From Rhododendron vialii (Eukaryota > Streptophyta > Magnoliopsida > Ericales > Ericaceae): a stretch of 64,000 bases of DNA. Both the position numbers and the translations under genes were made by a program. The notes under the pieces were generated by a model, which was given only the letters and a program-made list of their open reading frames with translations, was not told the DNA's origin and made no database searches. Below, piece by piece: positions 1 through 11,624 of this stretch. Positions within the stretch are counted from its first letter, which is position 1; each line of letters begins with the position of its first letter. Where the stretch lies: assembly GCF_030253575.1 (NCBI RefSeq), contig NC_080562.1:28046352-28110351 (forward strand), in the 5' to 3' direction.

Positions 1-59
1 GTTTTTTCTCTTTTGGGTTTTCAGCCGAGTGGTGGCGGCGGCGGCGGATCTTTACCTGG

Positions 60-495
60 ATGCGGAGGACGACGACGGAAGAAGCGCGGGAGGCCACGGA
101 CGCTGGAAGGTGCACGACCGTGGCGCAGCGGGAAGCGATCCATCTCCACTCGATCCGCCTCCACCTACTGCAAGCCCTTTCTCCAGATCCGGCTGTTACT
201 CCTCCCAGCTTCATTGGGATGAAAAAACAGGATCATGTTACAAGCATTGATACACTACCACCAACTGAATTTTTCAAGAAACTAAAGGGCTGGTAAGCAA
301 ATGATAGATCCACCTTCTTCAACTTCTGATAACGGAGCACTCCAATCGATAGATTTGACGATCATCCCCTGGAAAAATATTGTGGTAGAAGGATTAGGAA
401 GAGTTGTGGAAGATGAAAGTGAAATTAGAGAGATTGATCGCTTAGCTGAAGGTAAAAAGACTTGGGGTTTGGTCTTGAGTAACAAGTTTTTGTAG
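60..495 (+). other. unrecognised gene remnant or exon-like segment
   Basis: A GC-rich stretch with a GGC run near 34-46 passes into two short open frames, 60-296 and 301-495. The first ends in a peptide with TPPSFIGMKK and LPPTEFFKKLKGW, the second in KTWGLVLSNKFL. The join at 290-297 (GGCTGGTAAGC) resembles a 5' splice site. I do not recognise a family, and the left end is cut by the window edge. It could be the last exons of a gene to the left or an old transposon fragment. No function is assigned. Confidence 0.15.
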
Positions 496-1317
496 ATCCA
501 TCATTTTTTGTTTTCAGTTTTGTGGGGGTAATATGTTGCTGTACACATTACGACACGATTGTTTAGCCCTTCGTCGCCCGTTAGCAGTTATATTGGTTTT
601 ATTTTTCTTGGTAAATTATATGTATCATTTACCATGAAATATGCTTCTCTTTTTCATTTGATAAATTATTTGAACTGTTTACCATGAAATATTTGTTCGA
701 ATCATGAGATATTTATCGTGTTCACGTTGTAATCGTCATGGTAATTTAACCATGTAACGTCATGGTAATTTATCCATTTTACCATGTAACGATTTGAGTA
801 TGTCATGTTTTTTTTTATGGTAATTTAGCAATGTTCCGCGTAATAAGATCAATGAAAAATATGATTTTTTGTTGTCTGGTTGGCCAACTCGAAGAACGAA
901 GAAAAAATGCAAAGCTGTGGTCAACTTATCATGCAAAGATGGCCATTGCAGAAAAAGGATGGAGAAGAACTAAGACGAATGTAAAAAATTTTAAATGCAA
1001 AAAGACGGTTTATCAAGAAGGAATGTAGAAATCATTGGGATTTGGTGATCTACACATTCGAAAATTTGAAATCATCCTATTGTTTCTCACTTAATTGGAG
1101 GATTGTGATATGAAACTGAATCCCTTTAATTTAGGAGTCAAGAAGGTTTATCAAGGACTGTGGTATTCATTTGAATTCCTTTAATTTAGAAATCAAACAA
1201 GCAAATGGGTAACAAGGGTATTTCACACCCTAAGAGGATGAAAACATAAGCATGAAAAAAGGGCGGGATGAATTCTTACATGGCATGAATAAAGAGGATG
1301 GATATTTAAATATTCCA
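496..1317. repeat. AT-rich spacer with repeated TTACCATG-type motifs
   Basis: No convincing gene is seen. Between about 600 and 830 the words TTTACCATG, CATGGTAATTT and ACCATGTAACG recur in both orientations, which suggests a degenerate short repeat or MITE interior. I could not define its ends. A 65-codon frame at 831-1028 lies in AT-rich DNA and resembles nothing known. Confidence 0.3.
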
Positions 1318-2535
1318 AGAATCATTTTGCTCAGAAATTACAAATTTATTTCTTTTGGATAATTAAAAAAAAAGAAGCAAATTGAGAGCTATTTCATAAG
1401 TTATTTTATTATTATAAAAAAAGAAGAAGGTGAATTTGACAGTGTAAGCTACTTTTGACTTCTTTCATCATGTATTTGGTCGATTAATTGTTAGCTGAGT
1501 ATTAATAAAATTAACATTAAAAACGTAGATTTTTTTTGGTCATTTTACATACGCGACTAGGGTATGTTTCACTACAGAAAATCCTCATTAGTTGCCCCTT
1601 TTTGTATCATGTGGGGGAGGCATTTCTTTTAAAACTACGGGAAGCCAAATAGTTGCTGCTGCAAAAATTTGTAACAAGGTGTTCAGAAATTATCTTTTAC
1701 TCTGTTGGTTGAACAATTAACCAACAATGTATGTACAAAACCACATATATTAGCATAACTAGTGCAATATAAAAAAACTTGTCTGAAAAAAATATATATA
1801 TCACGCAAAATGAGAACTTAAATTATACTATGTATTTGTCAACAATAATTCACTTTTTTAAAGTTCTCCTATTGCGTAGTGGACAATATTTCGAGAATGG
1901 AGGGAGCAAATTTTTACAGTTATCCTAGACGAGTTCTTATAATTTGTACTAAACTACTAGTACCTTGTTGAAAAAATTGGGGCAAATAGGTTGGTGGGAT
2001 CTTTTTGGAAGACAAGCTCTTCTATAGAACGATATGATGAGAATTTTTATGGTATACCAGAATTCAAAAGAAAATTGTTTCAAATTAACGGAGTTGTGCA
2101 ACAAAATTGAATTTTCTTAAGCTTGCTCATAATTCTGTAAGTTAATTTAACAAAAAAGTAAACTAATGCAGTTAATGTTATGAATATGAAATCAACCTAT
2201 TTAGCATATCGGTTATGAACATTAATAGAATATGAACATAAATAGAAAATATACAATACAATAATTACCCCCGATAGATTCTTTTTTTTTTCTATTTCTT
2301 GTTTTTTTTATAAATTTCTTTCATCATGATTGTGAGCTTTTTTTGAATTAATGTATTAGGTGTTCAAATATGAATTACTTGGATTAAGGGGCTGTAAATT
2401 GGATTGTGGGCGTTCAATTTGTTTTTGGGCTAGTGTTCAATTATTTTTGATCGGGGCGTTCAAGATTTTTACGACTGGGTGTAGAAAAAATGGTTAAACC
2501 AAATTAGTACATGTATTCTATTTTTATTTTTTTTA

Positions 2536-2651
2536 GGCTACTGATTTTGCCACTTCTTTTTTTGTTAACGTCAATCCCCTGCAAGTGTTTTTTGCACACT
2601 TGCAGAGGAGTGGCGTTAATAAAAAAGGAAGTAGCAAAATCATTTACTACC
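2536..2651. mobile_element. small hairpin MITE in unit A only
   Basis: The two halves are near-perfect inverted repeats: GGCTACTGATTTTGCCACTT at the left, GGTAGTAAATGATTTTGC on the complement of the right end, meeting at CTGCAAGTG / CACTTGCAG. The element is absent from the matching place in unit B (about 9130-9145). Flanks are T-runs, so TTTTTTTA may be an 8-bp target duplication, but low complexity makes this uncertain. It is non-coding. Confidence 0.7.
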
Positions 2652-5600
2652 TTTTTTTAAAGGTGTTCAATTGAACACTGTTGTCTGGATGTGAATCCGC
2701 CAGAACGAACTAGAGGCAGATTGACGGTGCTCTTTTTCCACTGCATATTACTTGCACATTACGGTTGGACTCGTGACAATAGGGTCTTCCTCAATATGTG
2801 GTGAAAAGGATGCGTGCTGTCCAAAGGCAATGAAGAATTTTTCCTCCAATAGGGTGGTCACCCCTCTCTTTTTCTTGATCAAGTTCTATTCAGTCCACTG
2901 TAGGTCTCTCTTGGCCTTGTATTAATGATTTTGTTTTTTTGAACAGCTTGTATTAATGATTGAGTTATCATTTTTAATACTCGAGATCATCTAAAATCTT
3001 ATTCTTAGGAACAATTTTCTGTTGCAAAAATAGATTTCGATTAGTTTAGTAAGAGTATTTTTTTTCTTTCAAAATAAATGTGTTCTAAAAGGGTATAAAT
3101 TGATATCTCTTCTTTTCTTTTCTTTTTTGGGCAAAAAAATGGAATTTTTGCATTATTGATGTTCTCAATAGGTTTTAAAAGCGAAATGTTGCACTAACCA
3201 ACCTAAGTCGGACCGGACAGTCCGAATTGGAGAGGCTTTGGACCTAAGTTTTTACACAAGTAAACGGTATACAATTTTCAAAATATGTAAGTCGATGTGC
3301 TTTAAACTACTGGTACATTGTTGAAAGAAATTGGCACGAGTATCACGTTTGTAAATAGATAAGCTAGTATTATAATCAAAAGCTAGTATTATAATCAAAC
3401 TATCGTAACTCAATTTTCATGTTTCGTTCCAAAACGGAAGTAATGAAAGTAAGTTACCAAACCAAACTGAGTTTTTAATAATGTAGTCCTTGCAATATTT
3501 CCAGTCAACAAATGCCCCAAAGTGTAAATATGTTCTTTCGAAAATCATGGTACAAGATTGTCGAAGTTCATAAAACTATCCCTCACAGAGCAATCTGTTC
3601 AAATACTCAGTTGCCAAAAACCAAATGACGTTCCGTTTACCACCTCGAGCGACAAAAAGAACGATGAAGAGGCCATGAGGTTTAGATTGGAAGGAGAAAT
3701 GGAAATCATCTAAGCTTTCAGCATGATTTCTTATGGGAACGAGTTTCCCACATACAGTATTGAGGAACATCAAAAACTCCCAGTTGCACATTTGTCAACA
3801 TCTTTCAAACAATCCTGAAGTCATATCTAAGCTGTTCTTCTCCGCCACAAATTTACCGGAGGGATGGTGCCTATGGTATCGCAACTCCGAGGATGGTATC
3901 TCTCTGGTTGGAACTGCTTATCAGAAACATACGTACTCAAGGGAAAAATCACGGACTTTATTCGGATGGTTCCACTAGGTGTACTTCCCACAGATCAACT
4001 GGAAATTGGAAACAACTCTTCTGGAGAGAATTCAAACATGGAAGATACGGATGGAGCATCTTATGAGAGGATGCATCAAGGCTAATCTGGAAGACCGAAA
4101 TTCATGAGAAAAAAAATTGTCTGGAAAATGATGACTCCAAATGCCCAAGTATTAGAAATATCACTTCTCATAACATAGCGAACTGCAAGAGCAGCACCAA
4201 TCTTCCTTAGCCAATCTGCCAAGGTAGCTAATTCTCCCATGCTAGTTTAAAGCCGTTGAACAGAACACATAAATCAAGAACCAAGGTGGCCATTTAGCCT
4301 ATGTCTAACTGGGAAGCAGTGCAAAATGGTGGATGCATAGAGGTGTCCCCATGATAGAATCCAGCTATCAACAAAGTTACGTAAAAAAGACATGACTTCT
4401 TACCCATCAAAAGGTAACAAGTAGAGAAGGCATCAAGACGACATTAATTTCCACCTTCAAGTAATTGTGTTTTGTACTTGTAGCCCTTTGGTTAAAGTCG
4501 GTTCAACCACATTAGGCATACGGAAAATTGCACTGTAAATGAGTGTTCCTTCCATTCCAAAAAAAAATTGTCTGGATTGCAAAACGAAAACTTAAAAATA
4601 ATACATTGTGTCAACAAAATTTCAAACTTTTTTCTACTGATTACTATAAGTCAATGAATTCTTTTATTTATCAAAAGAAAGTTTGATTTTCCTAGACAAA
4701 CACATACTGTATTTTTTAAGTTCTCGTTCTGTGGACTGAACAATCTTTTTGGGACGGAAGGAGTATTTTTTTATCAATAACATGCAAAAGAATTGCTTTA
4801 TCGATACGAAATGTCAAAAAACATATCATATTGCATATAGAAATAGAAAACAGTAGCAGTTCACACTTCCAAGTGGTAGAAACATTTTATCCACAGGACA
4901 CCCAAGCATGCTCAAACTGCAGCGAATTGATGAAGGTCTACCATCCACACAAGGAGACCACTCCAGATGGTTCTAATGCCAACAATCTAGCTACATATTA
5001 TTCACAAACCTTGGAGCAAAAAGAAAGAATCTCAAAACATAAAGCACTCAAGATACTTCATGGCCCATGGACCAGATCGGACCTTTGGATCAGTGGCAAC
5101 AGATGGGAGTTCACCTAGAAAATTATCCACTTCTGAGTTCTGACCCTCAGTAAACAGAAACATAATTTAGGTCTTAGAGACGGAGCGACCTACTAAACAA
5201 TCATCGCCACATAAAAGGACAGAAAGAAACGGAACACCCTCATAATGCTCTGCTCCTTCCACAAGTCTAGAGACTCCATTTTCCAACTGTCATCACCTCC
5301 CCCTGCTGTCTCCGTATCAGTGTCACAATAAATTCACAGAGATGTCAATAACCAGCTGCCCTTAGTCCCAACCAACCAAGAAGGTTAAGATTGTCCAGAA
5401 ACCAAAGCAACTACATAGATGTCAAGATTGTCTACTAGTTTCTATTTCCTATTAGATTTCTTCTTTTTCTCCACCTTTGAGAAACAAAACGAACATATCA
5501 TTCAGAATAGTAGATCTAGCAGTTCCCAAACAAATTGGGGTGAAAAGGAGGAAGTTCTGGAAACACTTTCTATGTTTATATGATGCTGAACAATTATATC

Positions 5601-6140
5601 CATCTTGTTCTCAAATTTCTCTTTCCTAGCAACGTCAATAAACATGTTGATGTTTTGTCGCATTCCCTTTATAGCACGAAAACTCAATGAAGATAAATGA
5701 TTGAAATAGGGAGTAAATGTGATGCTCAGCGACAAACATGCTTAGATAATCAACATTAAGAACCAACAAAAACCGCTTGTCTATTTAAACTATCCAGAAC
5801 AACGTAACGCCCCACAAAAGTCTAGAGAAATATTTGGTCAAACCTCAGCTTCTTTCCATATAATGCACTAAACAGATATGCATCAAATTAGAGAAAAGTG
5901 ACTCCCTCTCAATTTCAATCACATTCTCTAAGGGAAATATGAAAGCCAACTACTTAATTTGAAATATCTTGAAAACCAACCATATCTATCCAAAATAGTT
6001 TTCTTTTCCTATTTCCATGACATAACAAACTAAGCCCTTCCTACTTTTCTTTTCCTATTTCAACGACCTTCCGGATTTCAACCCCCATGGCAAGTGAGAA
6101 AACTCAACAAATTACAAAAAACCCCATGTAGAGAGAGACT

Positions 6141-7358
6141 CTATTTACTACCTGCTTCCTTTTGCTCCTCCTCCTCCTTCTTGTTCTTCTTGTTCTGGCT
6201 ACTTACAACTGTATTTTCAGGACTTTCCAACTTGTTTAGCAATACCAGGCTCTCTACATAAGTATCTATGTAAAATGCGTGCCAGTTCAAGTATCCGTCG
6301 CCGGATGTGCCATGTATTCCAAGATAGCTAATCTGTTTGCTTCGGTAATTGCAAGAAACCAAATCCTCATCACGAGTGGAAAATATAACTTCACCGTTTT
6401 TTCTCAACCCAAGGGGCCTCCACAAACCTCCACAAAGATCGATTCTGAATAGTTTGGCCCAAGAAGTTGACACGCCGTACTCCTTCATTATCCAAACCAA
6501 ATAATGATCGTCATTATCATTTACACACTGCTGGAACAAACACAAGGATTCCTTAAATACAACAAGGCCACCCTCAAGGGTAATACTATCCGGAACCAAT
6601 ATCTCATTAAAAACCTCATCACTCATGTTGAACGACAAGATCGTATAGCGAAAACAGGTCAATAGAGTCCCCTGATGAAATGCCATCCAATGGGCAGCCC
6701 CATTGACATAAGCCTGTCGAAATCGCTCCTCAATCATTAACGGAAGTGCTTTCTCACTAATATATCGCCAACGACCAGTCTTGAGCGTGTAAATCTCAAC
6801 ATCAGGCGAAATCCTATCATCCGTATGCACAACTCTAACCACCTTAAAGTCGTTGGAGACTGGATCGAATCCAAACCCTAGAGAATGCATAAAGGGACCG
6901 TGCGATTTATACGTGATATTATGTCGAGGCATAGCAAAAAACTTCCTAATTGACGGATTCCACAGAAACATATTGTCTCTGTAACAATATTGATCATCAG
7001 AAAGGCAAATCAAGCCATTACAGCTACCAACAACAGAGTAACCAACAGAGTCGAAAGGATAATCGAAGGTTTTAAGTTGACGGAATGAGTCGTTACCGTC
7101 GAGTACCAGAGAGTAGTGATCTTGCTTGGGTTTATCAGTGCGGTAGCGAACGAGGAGGCGGTCGTTGTCGGGGTTCGAAGCCGTTCGATGGAGGTGGTGA
7201 GAGATGAATTTGGGGCTGGTGATGAGAGAGTGCCATGACTTGCAAACGGGAGTGAGTCGAACCAGAGACTCGGCGGGTAGTCGTGTGAGGATGTCAATCA
7301 GCACGTCTTGGTGAAGGTAGTCCGACATTTCAAGGGTTTTGAGCAGAAGTAGAGGCAA
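6141..7358 (-). CDS. F-box protein with F-box-associated (FBA) domain
   Basis: This encodes a probable substrate-recognition subunit of an SCF ubiquitin ligase; the F-box binds Skp1/ASK and the C-terminal FBA region is expected to bind the target. Single exon, 405 aa, a usual length for the plant F-box/FBA family (CPR1/At3g06240-like). F-box at about residues 13-55 (LPAESLVRLTPVCKSWHSLI). FBA region about 108-370, with the marker strings GSCNGLICLSDD, LWNPSIRKF, LGFGFDPVSNDFKVVRVV and NGAAHWMAF. The C-terminus is a charged tail (KKNKKEEEE). A second methionine at residue 11 (MSDYL) is the more usual family start, so the N-terminus may be 10 residues shorter. Its tandem paralogue at 14171-15406 is broken, so this is the intact member of the pair. 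The target protein cannot be inferred. Confidence 0.9.
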   Translation of the reverse strand: MPLLLLKTLEMSDYLHQDVLIDILTRLPAESLVRLTPVCKSWHSLITSPKFISHHLHRTASNPDNDRLLVRYRTDKPKQDHYSLVLDGNDSFRQLKTFDYPFDSVGYSVVGSCNGLICLSDDQYCYRDNMFLWNPSIRKFFAMPRHNITYKSHGPFMHSLGFGFDPVSNDFKVVRVVHTDDRISPDVEIYTLKTGRWRYISEKALPLMIEERFRQAYVNGAAHWMAFHQGTLLTCFRYTILSFNMSDEVFNEILVPDSITLEGGLVVFKESLCLFQQCVNDNDDHYLVWIMKEYGVSTSWAKLFRIDLCGGLWRPLGLRKNGEVIFSTRDEDLVSCNYRSKQISYLGIHGTSGDGYLNWHAFYIDTYVESLVLLNKLESPENTVVSSQNKKNKKEEEEQKEAGSK

Positions 7359-7380
7359 AAGAGCGTTGGTTTAGCGATTG

Positions 7381-7421
7381 TTAGGGTTTATCGCATCAAT
7401 CTGCGTCCCCATAAACCCTAA
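7381..7421. promoter_or_regulatory. inverted pair of telo-box motifs upstream of the F-box gene
   Basis: TTAGGGTTTAT at 7381-7391 and its exact complement ATAAACCCTAA at 7411-7421 flank a 19-bp loop, 22 bp upstream of the first ATG. AAACCCTAA is the plant telo-box, a known promoter/5' leader element. The pair is kept in the duplicate at 15429-15468. It could act as a double-stranded binding site or as a leader-RNA hairpin; both are inference. Confidence 0.5.
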
Positions 7422-7912
7422 TTCTCTCTCTAGTCGATCGAAAACCTTGATGGGAGTAGTCTTCGAATACTACTATTTGATTACTGTGTGCTTTGGGAGT
7501 GGAGATTGAAGTTCAGCGGTTCCAGCGCCTACCACCCTTCGGAATTTGGGTCGGGAGGTGCTGTCGTGCACCTTGGTTACTCATAAAAATCAATTTTCCA
7601 AATTAAAAATTAAATTTTTATCAATAAAAGATATTTATTATTATCAGTCAATATTAAAAAACATATCTCAACCGATCCAGATTAAAAAACAAATTTTTAT
7701 CTGTTAAAGATTTTTATTATCAATCAATATTAAAAAATATATATCTCAACCGTTAATTGAAGAAATTGACTGTGACAAATGAGCAGAAGAGCTATGCACA
7801 TAAATAAACTTTGCAAAGATCAAGCACAATTTTTTTTTTTGGACCCATTTCGGATTTTGCAAAGATAATACAAAGGTAAAACTTATTCATAGCCTTTTAT
7901 TTTTCATTTGTT
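7422..7912. other. upstream region of the F-box gene and duplication junction
   Basis: The sequence is CT-rich next to the gene, then AT-rich from about 7580, with two local copies of a motif around ATTAAAAAACA...ATCTCAACC (7651-7673 and 7727-7751). The end of unit A and the start of unit B meet near 7870-7913. No gene is seen. Confidence 0.5.
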
Positions 7913-9368
7913 GAAAGAATCATTTTGGTCAGAAATTACAAATTTATTATTTTTGGATAAATAAATAAAAAAGCGAATCGAGAGCTGTTTCATAAGTTAT
8001 TTTATTATTAAAAAAAGGGTGAATTTGGCGGTATAAGCTACTTTTGACTTCTTTCATCAAGTATTTGGTCGATTAATTGTTAGTTGAGTGTTAATGAAAT
8101 TAACATTGAAAACGTAGATTTTTTTGGTCATTTTTTACATACGCGATTAGGGTATGTTTTACTACATAAATCCTCAATCCTCATTAGCTGCCCCTTTTTT
8201 GTATCATATGGGGAGGCATTTTTTTAAAACTGCAGGAAGGCAAATAGTTGCGACTGTAGAAATTTCTAACACGGTGTTTAGAAATTATCTTTTATTCTTT
8301 TGGTTGAACAATTAACCAACAATATATGTAAAACCTCATATATTAGCATAACTAGTGCAATATAAAAAACTTGTTTGAAAAAAATATATATCTATCACGC
8401 AAAATGAGAACTTAAACTATACTATGTATTTGTCAACAATAATTTAATTTTTTAAAGTTCTCCTATTGCGTAGTGGACAATGTTTCGAGAATGGAGGGAG
8501 AAATTTTTTACAGTCATCCTAGTCGAGTTCATATAATTTGTTCTAACATTAAACTAACGTATTAAACTGCTAGTACCTTGTTGAAAAAATTGTGGCGAAT
8601 AGGTTGGTGGGGACTTTTTGGAAGACAAGCTCTTCTATAGAATGATATGATTGAGAATTTTTATGGTATACCAGAATTCAAAAGAATATTGTTTCAAATT
8701 AACGGAGTTGGCAAACAAAATTGAATTTTCTTAAGCTTGTTCATAATTCTGTAAGCTAATTTAACAAAAAAACATAAACTAATGCAGTTAATGTTATGAA
8801 TATGAAATCAACCTATTTAGCATATCGATTATGAACATGAATAGAAAATGTACAACACAATACTTACCTAGATTCTTCTTTCTCTCTTTCTTGGTTTGTT
8901 TTTTTTTTTAAATTTCTTTCATTATGATCGTGAGTTTTTTTTTTTTGAATTAATGTATTAGGTGTTCAAATATGAATTACCTGGATTGAGGGGCTGTAAT
9001 TGGGTTGTGGACGTTCAATTGTTTTTGGGCTGGTGTTCAATTATTTTTGAGCTAGGCGTTCAAGTTTTTTACCATTGGGTGTAGAAAAAATGGTTAAACC
9101 AAATTAGTACATGTATTCTAATTATTATTTTTTTAAGGGTCTTCAATTGAACACTGTTGCCTGGATGAGGATCCGCCAGTACTGCAGGTAGATTGATGGT
9201 GCTCTTTTTTCACTGCATGTTATTACACATTTGACTCGTGACAAAGTATATAGGGTCTATCTCAATGTGTGGTGAAAAAGATACGTGTTGTGTCCCAAGC
9301 CACTGAAGAATTTGTCCTCCAATAGGGTGGTCACCCCTCTCTTTCTCTTGATCAAGTCCTATTCAGTC

Positions 9369-9646
9369 GAGCTGTGCTATGTGCACAGACTGCTGTGCAC
9401 AGCAGCCTTTTCCCCGCCCCGGGTCGCACAAAGATGATCGGAGCCGCTCATTTTGTTCAAAATATTTTCTGAAGTGATTTTGGGTGTTTTGTTAACGCCT
9501 CTAACGATATCGAACGAAGCTCATTTTTTACAGAGACCTTAAACGACATATTTTGAACAAAATGAGCGGCTCCGATCATCTTTGTGCGACCCGGGGCGGG
9601 AGGAAAAGGCTGCTGTGCACAGCTTGCTGTGCACGAATCATTTATG
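9369..9646. mobile_element. foldback MITE, 278 bp, 9-bp TSD TATTCAGTC
   Basis: Nearly full-length inverted repeats share the words GTGCACAGCAGCCTTTTCC, GGGTCGCACAAAGATGATCG and GAGCCGCTCATTTTGTTC, separated by a short central loop. TATTCAGTC occurs at 9360-9368 and 9647-9655 and only once in unit A (about 2889-2897). A 9-bp duplication fits Mutator-like (MULE) non-autonomous elements. GTGCACAG recurs several times at both tips. Confidence 0.85.
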
Positions 9647-10011
9647 TATTCAGTCCACTGTAGGTCTTACTTGGCCTTGTACTAATGATTTTTCTTTTTT
9701 GAACAGATTGTATTAATGATTGAGTTAGTATCATTTTTAATACTCGAGGTCATCTAAAATCTTATTCGTCGGAACAAATTTCTGTTGCAAAATAGATTTG
9801 ATTAGTTTTGTAATATTTTTTTTTCCAACGTAAATGTGTTCTAAAAGGGTATCAATTAATCTCTCTTTTTTGGGGGAACAAAAAAGTGGAATTTTTTGCG
9901 TTATTGATGTTCTCAATAGGTTTTAAAAGCGAAACGTTGCACTAACCAACCTAAGTTGGACCGGACAGTTCGAATTGGAAAGGCTCTGGACCTAAGTTTT
10001 TACACAAGTAA

Positions 10012-10478
10012 GGGAAAATTTCAAAATAGCACCTGGACTTTCACTCCATTGTCACCGAAACACCTGAACTTAACTTTACTTCAATTAAACACCTGAACTT
10101 TCAAAATCTCCAAATTGAGGCACCTGCCGTTAGCCTCCATCCATTTCCCTTACAAATCGGCTGATGTGGCTCATTTCTGGCGTTAAAAGGCCCCACTAGA
10201 GATGTTAGAAAGTGAACTCAATGCATACAATCACAATCCAAAAGTGAAGTACGGGTGTGATTGTGTGCATTGAGTTCACTTTCTAACATTTCTAGTGGAG
10301 TCCTTTAATGCCAGAAATGAGTCACATCAGCCGATTTGTGAGGGAAATGGATGGAGGCTAACGGCAGGTGTCTAATTTGGGGACTTTGAAAGTCCAGGTG
10401 TTTAATTGAAATAAAGTGAAGTTCAAGTGTTTCGATGACATTGGAGTAAAAGTTCAGGTGCTATTTTAAAATTTTCTC
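10012..10478. mobile_element. foldback MITE, 467 bp, 9-bp TSD CACAAGTAA
   Basis: The element begins GGGAAAATTTCAAAATAGCA and the complement of its right end begins GAGAAAATTTTAAAATAGCA. The two arms pair over almost their entire length, including CACCTGAACTT and GGCTGATGTGG-type words. CACAAGTAA is duplicated at 10003-10011 and 10479-10487; unit A has one copy near 3255. It is non-coding. A transcript across it would form a long hairpin. Confidence 0.88.
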
Positions 10479-10501
10479 CACAAGTAAACGCGACATAAGT
10501 A

Positions 10502-10824
10502 GGGCGCTGCTATTCGCAGCCCTCTATTTACTCCCATAGCCCGTTAACAATTTTCAATTATACTCACAGTTAGTTACCGAAATTGAGATATATTTTCAGC
10601 GTCCAATTACCGAAATATAATATTTTTTTCAACAGATGTTTACCGAAAATGCATGTTCGGCAGTTGTTTACCGAAAGTTGAACATATTTTTGACATGTAG
10701 TTACCGAAATATAATCTTGTTTTCAACAGCAATTTACCGAAATGTTATTTATGATTTTCAACAATCATTTACCGAAATTTAGTGGGCTACGGGAGTAAAT
10801 AAAAGGCTGCGAATAGCGGCGCCC
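10502..10824. mobile_element. MITE, copy 1 of the TTACCGAA-repeat family
   Basis: Terminal inverted repeats begin GGGCGCTGCTATTCGCAGCC and continue CTCTATTTACTCCCATAGCCC; the right end is the complement with a few changes. CATAAGTA is duplicated at 10494-10501 and 10825-10832. The interior contains seven TTACCGAA words spaced roughly 25-40 bp apart, several preceded by TTTTCAACA. No open frame of note. A second copy lies 66 bp downstream in the same orientation. Confidence 0.85.
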
Positions 10825-10889
10825 CATAAGTATCGCAATTCTGCAAGAGTATCGCATTTGTAAATAGATAAGCTAGTATTATAATCAAA

Positions 10890-11213
10890 GGGCGCTGCTA
10901 TTCGCAGCCCTCTATTTACTCCCATAGCCCGTTAAAAATTTTCAATTATACTCGACAGTTAGTTACCGAAATTAAGATATATTTTCAGCGTCCAATTACC
11001 GAAATATAATATTTTTTTCAACAGATGTTTACCGAAAATGCATGTTCGGCAGTTGTTTACCGAAAGTTGAACATATTTTCGACATGTAGTTACCGAAATA
11101 TAATCTTGTTTTCAACAGCAATTTACCGAAATATTATTTATGATTTTCAACAATCATTTACCGAAATTTAGTGGGCTACGGAAGTAAATAGAGGGCTGCG
11201 AATAGCGGCGCCC
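10890..11213. mobile_element. MITE, copy 2 of the TTACCGAA-repeat family
   Basis: It is 324 bp and nearly identical to the 10502 copy, with the same TIRs and the same seven TTACCGAA words. It is flanked by ATAATCAAA at 10881-10889 and 11214-11222. Unit A has the empty target at 3371-3400. Independent target duplications show that both copies arrived by transposition, not by local duplication. Confidence 0.87.
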
Positions 11214-11624
11214 ATAATCAAACTATCGTAACTCAATTTTCATGTTTCGTTCAAAACGTAAGTAATGAAAGTAAGTCACCTAACGAAACTGAGTTTTTAA
11301 TAATGTAGTCCTTGCAATATTTCCAGTCAAAAAATGCCCCAAAGTGTTAATATGTTCTTTCGGAAATCCTGGTACAAGATTGTTGAAGTTCATAAAACTA
11401 TCCCTCACAGAGCAATGTGTTCAAATACTCAGTTGCCAAAAACCAATTGACGTTCCGTTTACCACCTCGAGCGACAAAAAGAACGATGGAGAGGCCATGA
11501 GGTTTAGATTGGAAGGAGAAATGGAAATCATCTAAGCTTTCAGCATGCCTTTTTTTTACGGGAATCTGGGCAAATTTCATGGGAGTTTCGCACATACTGT
11601 ATTGAGGAACATCAAAACTCCCAG

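Larger units (their letters stand above)
1318..7870. repeat. segmental tandem duplication, unit A
   Basis: The stretch starting GAATCATTTTGCTCAGAAAT recurs with scattered changes at about 7913 and stays collinear to about 7870 / 17525. The match covers AT-rich non-coding DNA, an old degenerate segment (3480-4320), a 4.8-6.1 kb tract downstream of the F-box gene, the F-box gene itself and its upstream region. Unit A is about 6.55 kb. It lacks the five insertions found in unit B and so supplies their empty sites; for example CAATATTAA at 7649-7657 matches the target of the 15705 element. Apart from the F-box gene I see no intact gene here; short frames at 3576-4085 and 4831-5118 are not convincing. 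Confidence 0.85.

Noticed and set aside
10502..11213. CRISPR-like periodic repeat (TTACCGAA)
   Set aside because: Repeats are only 8 bp, spacing is uneven, the genome is plant nuclear, and TIRs plus target duplications identify MITEs.
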